Notes under the pieces: generated by a model | Database searches by the model: none | Told to the model about the DNA's origin: nothing | The model's input: only the letters and a program-made list of their open reading frames with translations | Program-made: the position numbers and the translations under genes | Assembly: GCA_031266495.1 (NCBI GenBank) | Contig: JAISAX010000592.1 | Span: forward strand, 1-35,528 | Origin: Opitutaceae bacterium | Lineage (GTDB): Bacteria; Verrucomicrobiota; Verrucomicrobiae; Opitutales; Opitutaceae | Direction: 5' to 3' | Length of the DNA stretch: 35,528 nucleotides | Shown here: positions 1 through 7,111 of the stretch, piece after piece | How the letters are laid out: the number at the start of each line of letters is the position of its first letter | Numbering within the stretch: position 1 is the stretch's first letter

Positions 1-80
1 CGACCGCCGGCCCCCCCCCGCCCGCCCCCCCCCGGCCCCCCCCCCCCCCCCCCCCCCCCCCGCCCCCCCCCCCCCCCCAC
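1..80. repeat. C-rich homopolymer tract at contig end
   Basis: Almost pure C with a few G. It has no coding sense, and a G run of the same nature lies at the other end of the window. It is most likely sequencing or assembly artefact, not phage sequence. Nothing else is visible before the stop codon of the first gene at 95. Confidence 0.8.
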
Positions 81-94
81 GTGCCCGCGTAACA

Positions 95-532
95 TCAATC
101 GATGATGATGCCGGCAGTCAGGTCAAAGGTATCGCCCGTCTGGTCGTCGCGGGAGATTTCCCTCATGCCGGTTGTGATGATTCCCTTGATACGAACGCCA
201 TCCTTCGAGAGGAATTCCATCCCGTCGTCCTGCATTGCGAGGCCCACGTCCCGAAGCCGTAACTGAATCGCCTTGAGCCAGCGCTCCCGGACGGCCTGCG
301 TGTGGTCGTGAATGTTGGTAACGAGGGTCACGACGACATCGGGCTTGTAGATCGGACCGGCGGGCAGGAGCGGGTTGGCATTGACGCACAGGACAAAGGC
401 GTGCAGCGGCGGCACATCGGCGTCGCGGTCGGAGGCGGGTACGACTTCCAGCCCGGACAGCGAGCCATTGTCGCAGAGCAATTCGACAAAGGCGCGTTCG
501 ATTGAAAGGGTGACGGGAACAAAGGCAGGCAT
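95..532 (-). CDS. Putative neck/tail-completion protein, 145 aa
   Basis: This is the last gene visible in the head module, read leftward after the putative head-tail joining gene with a 13-bp gap. The N-terminal stretch (VTLSIERAFVELLCDNGSL) followed by a central beta-type region and a helix carrying AVRERWLKAIQLRL is of the kind seen in small tail-terminator or neck proteins of siphophages. That role is inferred from gene order and general character; I recognise no specific family. The start is preceded by CCACCACC and has no Shine-Dalgarno sequence, as in many genes here. Tail genes would be expected next to the left, but the sequence ends in artefact. Confidence 0.65.
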   Translation of the reverse strand: MPAFVPVTLSIERAFVELLCDNGSLSGLEVVPASDRDADVPPLHAFVLCVNANPLLPAGPIYKPDVVVTLVTNIHDHTQAVRERWLKAIQLRLRDVGLAMQDDGMEFLSKDGVRIKGIITTGMREISRDDQTGDTFDLTAGIIID

Positions 533-545
533 GGTGGTGGCGCGA

Positions 546-875
546 TCAGTTGCTGACGAGGGCCGTAAGGGTGACGCGGACAGTGGAACGGTTGCGGGCG
601 GGTTCGCTGGCGACGCGGATCGTGCCGAGCGCGGGCATGGAGGGAATGACGACGTGGCTGCCCTGCTTCGCCCCGGAGTCGATCCAGTCGGCGAGACGCA
701 GCGTCATGGTTCCCGTTACTTGGCGAGAGCGGTTGGATGCCTGGCCGACCGTGACAGCGAAATCGAAATCGGCGACGATGGCGCGGCATCCCGCGCCGTT
801 GAGCGTCACCGGCTCGCCGAACATATTGTCGGACACCGGCCAGACGCTGTCCATACATTGGGTAAATTCGTTCAT
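546..875 (-). CDS. Putative head-tail joining protein, 109 aa
   Basis: A small, beta-rich protein directly downstream of the major capsid gene, where lambda-like phages carry the FII-type head-tail joiner. Its length (109 aa) fits that group, and its central region (VTVGQASNRSRQVTGTMTLR) alternates polar and hydrophobic residues as a small barrel would. The function rests on position and size, not on a clear motif. A strong intrinsic terminator lies just upstream of the start codon. This gene therefore needs read-through from the capsid transcript or its own promoter, which would fit the low amounts of neck protein needed relative to capsid protein. Confidence 0.65.
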   Translation of the reverse strand: MNEFTQCMDSVWPVSDNMFGEPVTLNGAGCRAIVADFDFAVTVGQASNRSRQVTGTMTLRLADWIDSGAKQGSHVVIPSMPALGTIRVASEPARNRSTVRVTLTALVSN

Positions 876-885
876 TCTTCGGGAG

Positions 886-916
886 AAATAAAAAAGGCCC
901 CCGGTGAAGGGGGCCT
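886..916 (-). terminator. Intrinsic terminator after the capsid gene
   Basis: Perfect 8-bp stem (AGGCCCCC, 895-902, with GGGGGCCT, 909-916) and a 6-nt loop. On the minus strand it is followed by a T-rich run (complement of 886-894). It sits between the capsid stop at 951 and the next start at 875, so it would lower expression of the neck genes relative to capsid. Confidence 0.85.
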
Positions 917-950
917 CGTCAATCGGAGCGGGTCAGCCGGATCAGGCGGG

Positions 951-1925
951 TCAGTTTTGGGCGGGCGCCGGATCCCAACCGGTTTCGATCAGGGTGCCGC
1001 AGGGTTGCGACACCACTTTTTCGTCGGTGTGCTGGCGGACGCGGACGATGTCGGAGCGGATTTTTTCGTCGCGGTAGGTTTCCGTGACGAAGAGAGAGGC
1101 GGCATCGCCGGTGAAGACGATGGTGCGGCCCGCGCCGCCCGCTTCGAGGGGACCGCCCTGCACGTTGCCGAGCCAGATATAGTCCGGCGTCCAGATGTAG
1201 TCGGCGTCGGCGATCTTGCCCTTGGGCGAGCCGTCGATGGTGGCGTCGGCGATGTGGATTTGCTCGATGCCGAACGCCTTGGCGAGCATCTCGGCGGTGA
1301 CGTTCTGACCGCCGCCGAGGGGGCCGAACAGCCACGTGGCAATCTTCTGGCAGTTGCGGATGTAGTCGAACACATCGCGGTTGCAGACCAGCGCGTTGAC
1401 CAGTTCGCCGCGCTTCTGGAGGCGCTTGATGGCGTTCTGGATGTCGATGTGCGGCGTGGCGGTTTCCTGCGCGGCGGCGGCGTATTCGACGGCGGCTTCG
1501 GCGTGGTCGAAGTTGGCCGGGTTCATGACGATGCCTGCCACGCGGTCCTCATGGCCGAGCATGACGGAGCGGAGGACAAGCTTGGAGGTGGTGCCCTCCA
1601 CGCCCTGCGGACCGAAGAAGTTTTTGATCTTGGCGGTGGCAGCGTCGTCCAGCGCCTCTTCAAGACCACGGTCAACGCAGGAGAAGTTGTCCGTGACATA
1701 GGTGCGGTCCACGCGTCCATAGGGAGATTTGGGGGCGCGTTCGGTGACGTTCTTCTTCTGAAGCTCGCCGCTGTTCTTGGTGATCTTCAGGTACTGGCCG
1801 GTGGCAGTCTCGCTGTTGAAGGGAGGAAAGACCTTGCTCGCGATAAAATACTTATCGGCGGCGGCGGCTTCCTCCACGAGCGTCGAAAGCTCGGGGCGGA
1901 TGATCGCGTTGGCGTTGTTATACAT
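951..1925 (-). CDS. Major capsid protein, 324 aa
   Basis: Forms the phage head shell. Identification rests on gene order (portal, then protease/scaffold, then decoration protein, then this), on a length of 324 aa close to lambda gpE-type capsid proteins, and on family-like features. These are an N-terminal helix (ELSTLVEEAAAADKYFIASKVFP), a middle region with a helical spine (IDIQNAIKRLQKRGELVNALVC) and a C-terminal part with TPDYIWLGN and ETYRDEKIRSDIVRVRQ. The last looks like the end of a capsid domain where surface contacts are made. This start has one of the few plausible ribosome sites in the module (AAAGGA about 10 nt upstream), fitting a highly expressed protein. A terminator follows the stop. 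Confidence 0.88.
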   Translation of the reverse strand: MYNNANAIIRPELSTLVEEAAAADKYFIASKVFPPFNSETATGQYLKITKNSGELQKKNVTERAPKSPYGRVDRTYVTDNFSCVDRGLEEALDDAATAKIKNFFGPQGVEGTTSKLVLRSVMLGHEDRVAGIVMNPANFDHAEAAVEYAAAAQETATPHIDIQNAIKRLQKRGELVNALVCNRDVFDYIRNCQKIATWLFGPLGGGQNVTAEMLAKAFGIEQIHIADATIDGSPKGKIADADYIWTPDYIWLGNVQGGPLEAGGAGRTIVFTGDAASLFVTETYRDEKIRSDIVRVRQHTDEKVVSQPCGTLIETGWDPAPAQN

Positions 1926-1985
1926 GGTGTGGATCCTTTGTAGTTATCGATTGGTTACGTTGGTGCGCGTGGTGCGATCAGGGGG

Positions 1986-2375
1986 TTATCCGCCTACGAT
2001 AGGGGGTTCCTCGACGGGAGGGACGGGCGTGGAATACGTGAGCGCCTCGATCACGTCGTCGGCAGTGCCCGCCTGCTCGGCGGTGCCGATGGCGGCTCCA
2101 TCGCCATCGGTGACGGCCTTGCCGCCCGCGCCGACCTTGAGTTCGGCGTTGATGGCGACATCGCCGCCGAGCTTCACGAAGGTGGTGCCTCCGGCGTTGA
2201 AGAGGCGGACGGTGACGAGGTCTCCGGTCTTGACGTTGGCGCTGGTAGCCCCGATGGGCGTATCGGTGACGGCGGCGAGCTTCACCTTGTCGCCGTCTTT
2301 CGCCACGATGACATAGGCATCGAGATCGGCGGCTGCGCGGTAGCTCTTGGTGTGGCTGTAAAATTCAACAGACAT
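1986..2375 (-). CDS. Capsid decoration protein (DUF2190-like), 129 aa
   Basis: A small Gly/Ala/Val-rich protein between protease/scaffold and capsid, the usual place of the DUF2190-type decoration protein that binds the outside of the head. Its N-terminus (FYSHTKSYRAAADLDAYVIVAKDGDKVKLAA) and the run of short beta repeats with GDLVTVRLFNAGGTTFVKLGG match the general pattern of that family. The C-terminus is proline- and glutamate-rich (PVPPVEEPPIVGG) and probably disordered. The assignment depends on pattern and position and is fairly secure as a class. Confidence 0.78.
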   Translation of the reverse strand: MSVEFYSHTKSYRAAADLDAYVIVAKDGDKVKLAAVTDTPIGATSANVKTGDLVTVRLFNAGGTTFVKLGGDVAINAELKVGAGGKAVTDGDGAAIGTAEQAGTADDVIEALTYSTPVPPVEEPPIVGG

Positions 2376-2416
2376 GGTGGTGTGCGGTGTTGGCGGTTAC
2401 GGGTGGCGCGTATCGG

Positions 2417-3577
2417 TTATTTGGTGACTCCGATGCGCTTGAGGTAGTCCTGGTAGGCGGCGGGATCGGTCTTCTGGACGGTGGAGAAAGCAACGTGGCG
2501 GGGCGTCTTTCCGTCCTTCATCGCCAGTTCGATGGCTTTTTCGAATTTGCCATCGGCGCTGCCGCCGAAGTGGACGATGTCGCTGCCGGTTTGCGGAGTG
2601 ACGGGAGTGGTGCCGCCAGCCTTCATGGCTTCCTTGAGGGCGTCGTTTTCGGCCTTCAACTGGTCGATGGTCTTTTCGACCGTCTCGAAGTGGTGTTCGA
2701 GTTCGGCCTGTTCGGCGTCGGTGGCCTGCTTGTCGAGGCGGGCGGTGAGTTCGGTGACGGTTTTCTGGAGAGCGGCCAGCGCCTTGTCGCGAGGATCGTC
2801 CTCCCCTTTGTCGCCGCCGGGAGCGGGTTCGTCGCCGCCACCGGCTTCGGCGAGGGCTTGCTGCACGTCTTCGGGAGAGAGTCCGATATCGGCAAGCTGT
2901 TCCGGGCTCATCTGCGAAAGGTCTTCGAGCGAGGGCGGGTTGAGCGCCTGGGTGACGGACTGGTTGAACTGTTCCTGAGCGTCGAGGCGCTCGTTGATCT
3001 TGCCGAGCGTCGCCATGACATCGGCGAGGGTCGGCTCTTTCTTGTCGGGATTGACGGGATCGGGTTCCATACCGCCGCGCGAAGTGTCAACTTTTGCGGA
3101 GAACAGGCCGTCCGGATTGGCGGCGGGAGTGGGAACGAGATCGACGGAGAGGACTTCCGTGCAGCGCGCCTTGGCGCGGCCATCGCGGCCTTTTCCGGGT
3201 TTTTCCGGGCCGATAAACGAAGCGGACAGGCCGACGCCGCCGGGCATGCGCTCGGCGGTTTCGAGGTATTGATCGCGGCGGGGATGCGAACCGAGCAGGT
3301 GCCAGTCGCCCTTGAGCTTGTTGCCGTCGATCCGGAAATTGGTGAGGTAGCCGGTAACGGCTTCGACGCCGCTCTTGTGGTTTTCTTTCACCGGCACTTG
3401 CCCGCGTGCAGTGCAGCATTCGAGCATTTGCGCGAGCGTGGTTTCATCGACGTCGAGATCGTGTCCGCGAGCGGTAAGACCGCCGGTAATGATGGAAACG
3501 TCGCGAATGATGCCGCTGTCTTTATCGACCTTGCCAGAGGCAAAGACGCTGTGGAGTTGCCAGGATTTTGTTTTCAT
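2417..3577 (-). CDS. Prohead protease with C-terminal scaffold region, 386 aa
   Basis: The N-terminal ~190 residues look like a head-maturation serine protease. KENHKSG offers a candidate catalytic histidine, GVGLSASFIG a candidate nucleophilic serine, and EVLSVDLVPTPAANPDGLFSA is a typical end of such domains. From about residue 200 the protein becomes acidic and helical (TALQKTVTELTARLDKQ, DQLKAENDALKEAMKAGG), as expected for a coiled-coil scaffold fused to the protease. It would shape the procapsid and then cut scaffold and other head proteins. The start codon overlaps the upstream stop by 4 bp (ATGA), so the two genes are probably translationally coupled. Confidence 0.82.
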   Translation of the reverse strand: MKTKSWQLHSVFASGKVDKDSGIIRDVSIITGGLTARGHDLDVDETTLAQMLECCTARGQVPVKENHKSGVEAVTGYLTNFRIDGNKLKGDWHLLGSHPRRDQYLETAERMPGGVGLSASFIGPEKPGKGRDGRAKARCTEVLSVDLVPTPAANPDGLFSAKVDTSRGGMEPDPVNPDKKEPTLADVMATLGKINERLDAQEQFNQSVTQALNPPSLEDLSQMSPEQLADIGLSPEDVQQALAEAGGGDEPAPGGDKGEDDPRDKALAALQKTVTELTARLDKQATDAEQAELEHHFETVEKTIDQLKAENDALKEAMKAGGTTPVTPQTGSDIVHFGGSADGKFEKAIELAMKDGKTPRHVAFSTVQKTDPAAYQDYLKRIGVTK

Positions 3578-4185
3578 TTTCGAATACGAGAGGCAATGGA
3601 TTTCCCGATACGGCTGAACGTGGGGAAGGTGGTGAGCTGGCGCTTTCCTTCCTTGATCCCCCGATAGATGCGGGCGGTAACGAGGCGAGAAGAACGGGCG
3701 GCCTTGACGCCTTCACGAGCGGCTTCACTGACGGCATCCGCGCTCTGGCGGGCTGCTTCGGATGTAGCCTGCGATGCCTTGGCGAGTTGCCCGACGCGGT
3801 ATGCGCCGTAGCCGAGCCCGGCGGCTCCGATCCCGATGCCGACATTGCGAATGGTGCGATCGGTGCGGCGCTCGCTGGCCGGGTAGTAGTTGCCGGAAAA
3901 CTCGTGTTCGCCACGGGCGCGGGCAAACTGGCGAAGGGTGGCGAATTCGACGGGTGTAAGCGGCCTCTGGATACGGGTTTCGAGTTCGGCGGCGATGCCC
4001 GCCTTGCGGGCGGCTTTTTCCCGGATGCGGGCAATGATGTCGTGCCCGGCGAGGCGAGCGCGGAGCGGGCGGGAAGCGGGATAAGCGCGGGCCATGCTTT
4101 CGGGCGGCGCCGAACCCTGCGTGGCAAACTCGCCGTCCTTATTGCGGGCGCGGGAAAAAGAAAAAGCGGCGTCGGACAAATTCAT
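3574..4185 (-). CDS. Unknown protein with Gly-rich hydrophobic segment, 203 aa
   Basis: No family recognised. The N-terminal ~110 residues are basic and polar. Residues about 114-131 (VGIGIGAAGLGYGAYRVG) form a small-residue, glycine-zipper-like hydrophobic segment. An Ala/Ser-rich helix (SQATSEAARQSADAVSEAA) and a basic tail follow. It lies in the head module between portal and protease with two or three other proteins of similar make-up, so a virion-internal or membrane-penetrating role on DNA entry is a reasonable inference. The chosen ATG lies in the loop of a terminator-like hairpin. If that start is not used, ATG at 4095 gives a 173-aa product. The 3' end overlaps the protease start. 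Confidence 0.7.
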   Translation of the reverse strand: MNLSDAAFSFSRARNKDGEFATQGSAPPESMARAYPASRPLRARLAGHDIIARIREKAARKAGIAAELETRIQRPLTPVEFATLRQFARARGEHEFSGNYYPASERRTDRTIRNVGIGIGAAGLGYGAYRVGQLAKASQATSEAARQSADAVSEAAREGVKAARSSRLVTARIYRGIKEGKRQLTTFPTFSRIGKSIASRIRK

Positions 4186-4198
4186 GCCCGACGCCGCT
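4165..4198 (-). terminator. Terminator-like hairpin with a start codon in its loop
   Basis: Perfect 11-bp stem (AGCGGCGTCGG, 4165-4175, with CCGACGCCGCT, 4188-4198) and a 12-nt loop. On the minus strand it is followed by a T-rich tract (complement of about 4152-4164). The loop contains the CAT (4183-4185) that is the ATG of the 203-aa gene. It may end the upstream transcript or act as an attenuator opened by ribosomes. Confidence 0.75.
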
Positions 4199-4232
4199 AG
4201 TCAACCTATGCTGCTCGTGTTATCCGGCCTGA

Positions 4233-4664
4233 CTACCGGACGAAAGTTTTGGTGATGCCACGGAAGCCGCCTGCCTTGCGAAGCAGTGAACGTCCCTTCG
4301 CAAGCCCCTGTTTGGCGACATCGATACCGGTTTTACCGAGTCTTGCGGCATCCTCGGCGAGGAGCTGTCCACCCTGCTTGAGGGTATTCATAGTGGTGCG
4401 CGGAGCGAACTTGCTACCGGAGCGAGGGGCAACACCGCTCGCTTGTGCAAAACGACCACGCGCATACGCAGCGCCACCGGCGGCGGCAGCGGTGGCTCCG
4501 GCCGCAATGGCGACTTTGCCACCCACACCTGAATCATCATCTTCCTCGTTGGCGAGAATGCGACCGGTGGCGGGATCGCGACGGAGAAATTCGATCTTTT
4601 CGGCCTTGGCAGAAAGCTCGGTGATGCGACGCTTGGCGAAAGTGGCAGTGGAGGAAGTGCTCAT
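4233..4664 (-). CDS. Unknown small protein with Gly/Ala-rich hydrophobic segment, 143 aa
   Basis: No family recognised. The layout is a basic N-terminus, an acidic patch (NEEDDDSG, about 39-46), a small-residue hydrophobic segment at about 49-68 (GKVAIAAGATAAAAGGAAYA), then a basic helical C-terminus. The reading frame stays open upstream to 4787, but that extension overlaps a separate 56-aa gene and has no protein-like character. The ATG at 4664 is therefore preferred; it lies 7 bp after that gene's stop. The architecture (polar head, one Gly/Ala-rich membrane-type segment, basic tail) repeats that of the 203-aa neighbour and of the C-terminal part of the 742-aa protein. Confidence 0.7.
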   Translation of the reverse strand: MSTSSTATFAKRRITELSAKAEKIEFLRRDPATGRILANEEDDDSGVGGKVAIAAGATAAAAGGAAYARGRFAQASGVAPRSGSKFAPRTTMNTLKQGGQLLAEDAARLGKTGIDVAKQGLAKGRSLLRKAGGFRGITKTFVR

Positions 4665-4671
4665 GGCGATG

Positions 4672-4842
4672 TTATGCTGGTTTGGGAGTGTCAACCCGTC
4701 CCGCGAAGCGTGCGCGGCGACGGTCGTAGCTGAGTTTCCAGCGAGCGATGAACCAGCACCACATGAAGGCGAAGACCAGCAGGACAATGCTGGTGAGGAG
4801 AAATGCCGCGAGACCGAGGACGAAGTAGAGGAGGATGGTCAT
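4672..4842 (-). CDS. Small membrane protein, 56 aa
   Basis: The translation begins MTILLYFVLGLAAFLL, continues through a second hydrophobic stretch (TSIVLLVFAFMWCWFIA) and ends in a short basic tail (DRRRARFAGRVDTPKPA). That leaves one long or two closely spaced membrane segments with a positively charged end. It fits cleanly between its neighbours: 18 bp after the stop of the 742-aa gene and 7 bp before the next start. Size and topology would also suit a small holin, but the place inside the head module and the neighbouring hydrophobic proteins point more to a virion or entry role. No Shine-Dalgarno sequence is visible. Confidence 0.62.
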   Translation of the reverse strand: MTILLYFVLGLAAFLLTSIVLLVFAFMWCWFIARWKLSYDRRRARFAGRVDTPKPA

Positions 4843-4860
4843 GGAAAAATGAAAGGGTTG

Positions 4861-7089
4861 TTAATTCCAGGCCGGCACGCCGCCGCGTGGAGTGATGCGA
4901 CGCTCAATCTGTTCGGGAAGTTTGACGATGCTCTTGACCGGAATCTTTCCGCTGGCGCGAAGGCTCGCGACCTGACCGGCGAGTTTTCCCGCCTTGTGGC
5001 GGTAAAAAGCCGCGCCGCCGAGTCCGATACCGGCGGCGGCGATGGCGATGTTGCGAACGAGGCGAAGATTGTCGGCCTTTTCCCCCCATGTCTTTTTGCG
5101 ACGCTGGCGCTCGCCTGAACCGGGAGCGTAAACACGAGCGGAGCGCCCGCGTGCATCGCGGACATCCCAACCCCTGGCACGGGCTTCGGCGGACGAAATC
5201 TCACCCCACGCGAGATCAACCTGGCGGCGAAGGCGCGCAGCGAAAAGCGGGCGCACCGGATTGCCCTTGTTCGTCTGGACTCGGGCGTAATGGCGACCGG
5301 CAAGAATGCCTCCACCGATGGCCGTGGCGACAGCCATGTTTTTAAACCATGCTTTCTCGTAAAAGCGTTTCTTGCCCGGCTCCTTTTTTCGCCCGGCAAC
5401 CATATCGGCGATGTCCTGAGCGGCGTCTCCGGTACGATTCACAATCGGGACCATGCGGCGTCCCTTGCGGTAAGCAGCCAGCGGATCGAGAGAAGGCGCG
5501 AAGCGGTTTCCATGGTCGGGAGACTGTGTGTTGAAATAGACGATACGGCCCGATTTCAGGCGAAGTTCCTTGCGGACGGTAGCTGCGCGTTTTTTCCGGA
5601 AACTGGCGAGATCGGCAGACGCTTCTTTTTGCGTATCACGGGCAACCTTGCGCACCACCTTTGCCGGAGCGGACGACGGGGACGGAGCGGACGACGAGGA
5701 GGATGCCCATCCGTGCGTCCATCTGGTGCCTTGGGAGTAACCGGTTTTGGGGCGTTTGATCGTGGCACCATAAGCGAGCAGCCCGGCAAGCGCGAGCCCT
5801 CCGCCAGCAATGCGCCACTTGTTTCGCCTGATGGCAGATTCATCGCCCGACCCGGGTTCCGACGTGCTGGCGAACTGGACAAGGCGGGCGCAGAGTTTGG
5901 CGTGGAGCGTGTGCGTAATCATGGCAGGCAAACGGGCGGACATGTCATCCGGGCGGGCAACTTTTACTACCGATCCCCCACCACGGGGCACGCCGCGACG
6001 GGTGAGTTTCTGGTATTTGATGGTGACGAGCGTGCCGGGAGCGGCGGTAAAACCGGGTGAGGCAATGGCCCGGAATTTCTGCCCGCCCTCCGTAACGAAG
6101 GTGGCGGAACCGACTTTGCCGGGTTTCCCGACACGGTGCGAAACGAGCCTGAATTCGCCATCCTGCACAGGTTTTCGCTTCGTCACCGTGCCGTCGCCCG
6201 AACGAATTACCTGCCCTTCGTAGCCTTGCTTGAGCACCGTGCGGTAATGTTTGTCGAGGTTGGCCTGCGAAGAGACCGGGGTGGATTTCACGCGGCGAAT
6301 GCCGAAGACCGGCAGGGGCAGCTTTTCTCCTTTGGCTCCGGTGGGGAAAACATGGAGTTGCAGTTTTGCGGACGATCTCGATCCACCGTGGCGGACGGCG
6401 CTGGCGATTTCGGGCAGCGGTTTGCCGTGGCGGTAAAGCTCGCCTTCGAGGCGGGCTTTCGGGTTGAGGAGGAAAAAGAGACGAAGGCGGCGGTTGAGGT
6501 GCGGTTGCGTGGTGATCGGGTTGCCGGTGCGCGTGGCGAGGCCGTCACGGGTGGCGATGGCTTTCACGCCGTCGAGCTTGGGCTGCGCAATGGCGGGCAG
6601 TACGGGCGGAGCTTTTTCGTCGTAAACCTTCATGCCGGAGCGCGAGGCAAACTCGAACGGTTTCCGCTTGGTCGTGCGTTCCCGGATCCATTGTTTGAGG
6701 CGCCGGACGGAGGTTGTAACGACTTTCCCGATACGCCAGCCGTGAGGGTAACACCCGCGATAAGCGGCGACGGCATCCGCTTCGCGCTCGAAGCCGAGCA
6801 GGATTTTGTGTTCGTCAAACGTTCCGGCGGCGTCGGTCTGGTTGATGATAACGGCGAGTTCGCTGCGAGGGTTGGGGCCGACAAACACATCGAGGTGATC
6901 GCCATCGCGCCCGCGTGTTCCCCGGATATATCCGTAATCGCATGACATGGCGTTCGCCCAGGGCGTGCCGTTGGCGGATTGCCCGGAGCGGATAAACCCG
7001 CGTGGCGTCTCGATGCTGATGGGCAGGCCGTGGACACGGATGTGCTTTTTCGGGTAGTTGCCCGCCTGTTTCTGTGCGTCGGTAATCAT
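4861..7089 (-). CDS. Fusion protein: pyrophosphatase-like, ATP-dependent DNA ligase, hydrophobic segments; 742 aa
   Basis: Three parts are visible. Residues ~12-135 resemble the inorganic-pyrophosphatase-like domain of phage polyvalent proteins, with YGYIRGTRGRDGDHLDVFVG matching the Asp-rich pyrophosphatase signature. Residues ~165-380 form a small ATP-dependent DNA ligase: QPKLDGVKAI (candidate adenylated Lys171), RTGNPI, RLEGELY, YEGQVIR, TKRKP, then an OB-type region ending near KYQKLTRRGVPRG. The C-terminal half has three small-residue hydrophobic segments (~425-444, ~584-600, ~678-696) separated by basic linkers. The ligase would seal nicks, and the pyrophosphatase-like domain might remove pyrophosphate released on adenylation. 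The position between portal and protease suggests packaging in the head and delivery with the DNA. A palindromic operator-like site lies 6 bp upstream of the start. Confidence 0.82.
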   Translation of the reverse strand: MITDAQKQAGNYPKKHIRVHGLPISIETPRGFIRSGQSANGTPWANAMSCDYGYIRGTRGRDGDHLDVFVGPNPRSELAVIINQTDAAGTFDEHKILLGFEREADAVAAYRGCYPHGWRIGKVVTTSVRRLKQWIRERTTKRKPFEFASRSGMKVYDEKAPPVLPAIAQPKLDGVKAIATRDGLATRTGNPITTQPHLNRRLRLFFLLNPKARLEGELYRHGKPLPEIASAVRHGGSRSSAKLQLHVFPTGAKGEKLPLPVFGIRRVKSTPVSSQANLDKHYRTVLKQGYEGQVIRSGDGTVTKRKPVQDGEFRLVSHRVGKPGKVGSATFVTEGGQKFRAIASPGFTAAPGTLVTIKYQKLTRRGVPRGGGSVVKVARPDDMSARLPAMITHTLHAKLCARLVQFASTSEPGSGDESAIRRNKWRIAGGGLALAGLLAYGATIKRPKTGYSQGTRWTHGWASSSSSAPSPSSAPAKVVRKVARDTQKEASADLASFRKKRAATVRKELRLKSGRIVYFNTQSPDHGNRFAPSLDPLAAYRKGRRMVPIVNRTGDAAQDIADMVAGRKKEPGKKRFYEKAWFKNMAVATAIGGGILAGRHYARVQTNKGNPVRPLFAARLRRQVDLAWGEISSAEARARGWDVRDARGRSARVYAPGSGERQRRKKTWGEKADNLRLVRNIAIAAAGIGLGGAAFYRHKAGKLAGQVASLRASGKIPVKSIVKLPEQIERRITPRGGVPAWN

Positions 7090-7094
7090 GGGCG

Positions 7095-7111
7095 ATGATT
7101 AAATTAATCAT
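7095..7111. promoter_or_regulatory. Palindromic operator-like site, copy 1
   Basis: Perfect 17-bp palindrome ATGATTAA-A-TTAATCAT. It overlaps the portal stop codon and lies 6 bp upstream of the 742-aa gene's ATG, covering the place of its ribosome site. The same motif recurs at 15445, 16375 and 18673. A shared regulator is inferred. Confidence 0.72.

Noticed and set aside
375..1943. Long plus-strand open frame of 522 codons across the capsid region
   Set aside because: It is antisense to three well-supported minus-strand head genes. Its product is Gly/Asp/Arg-rich without domain character, as expected from a GC-rich shadow frame.
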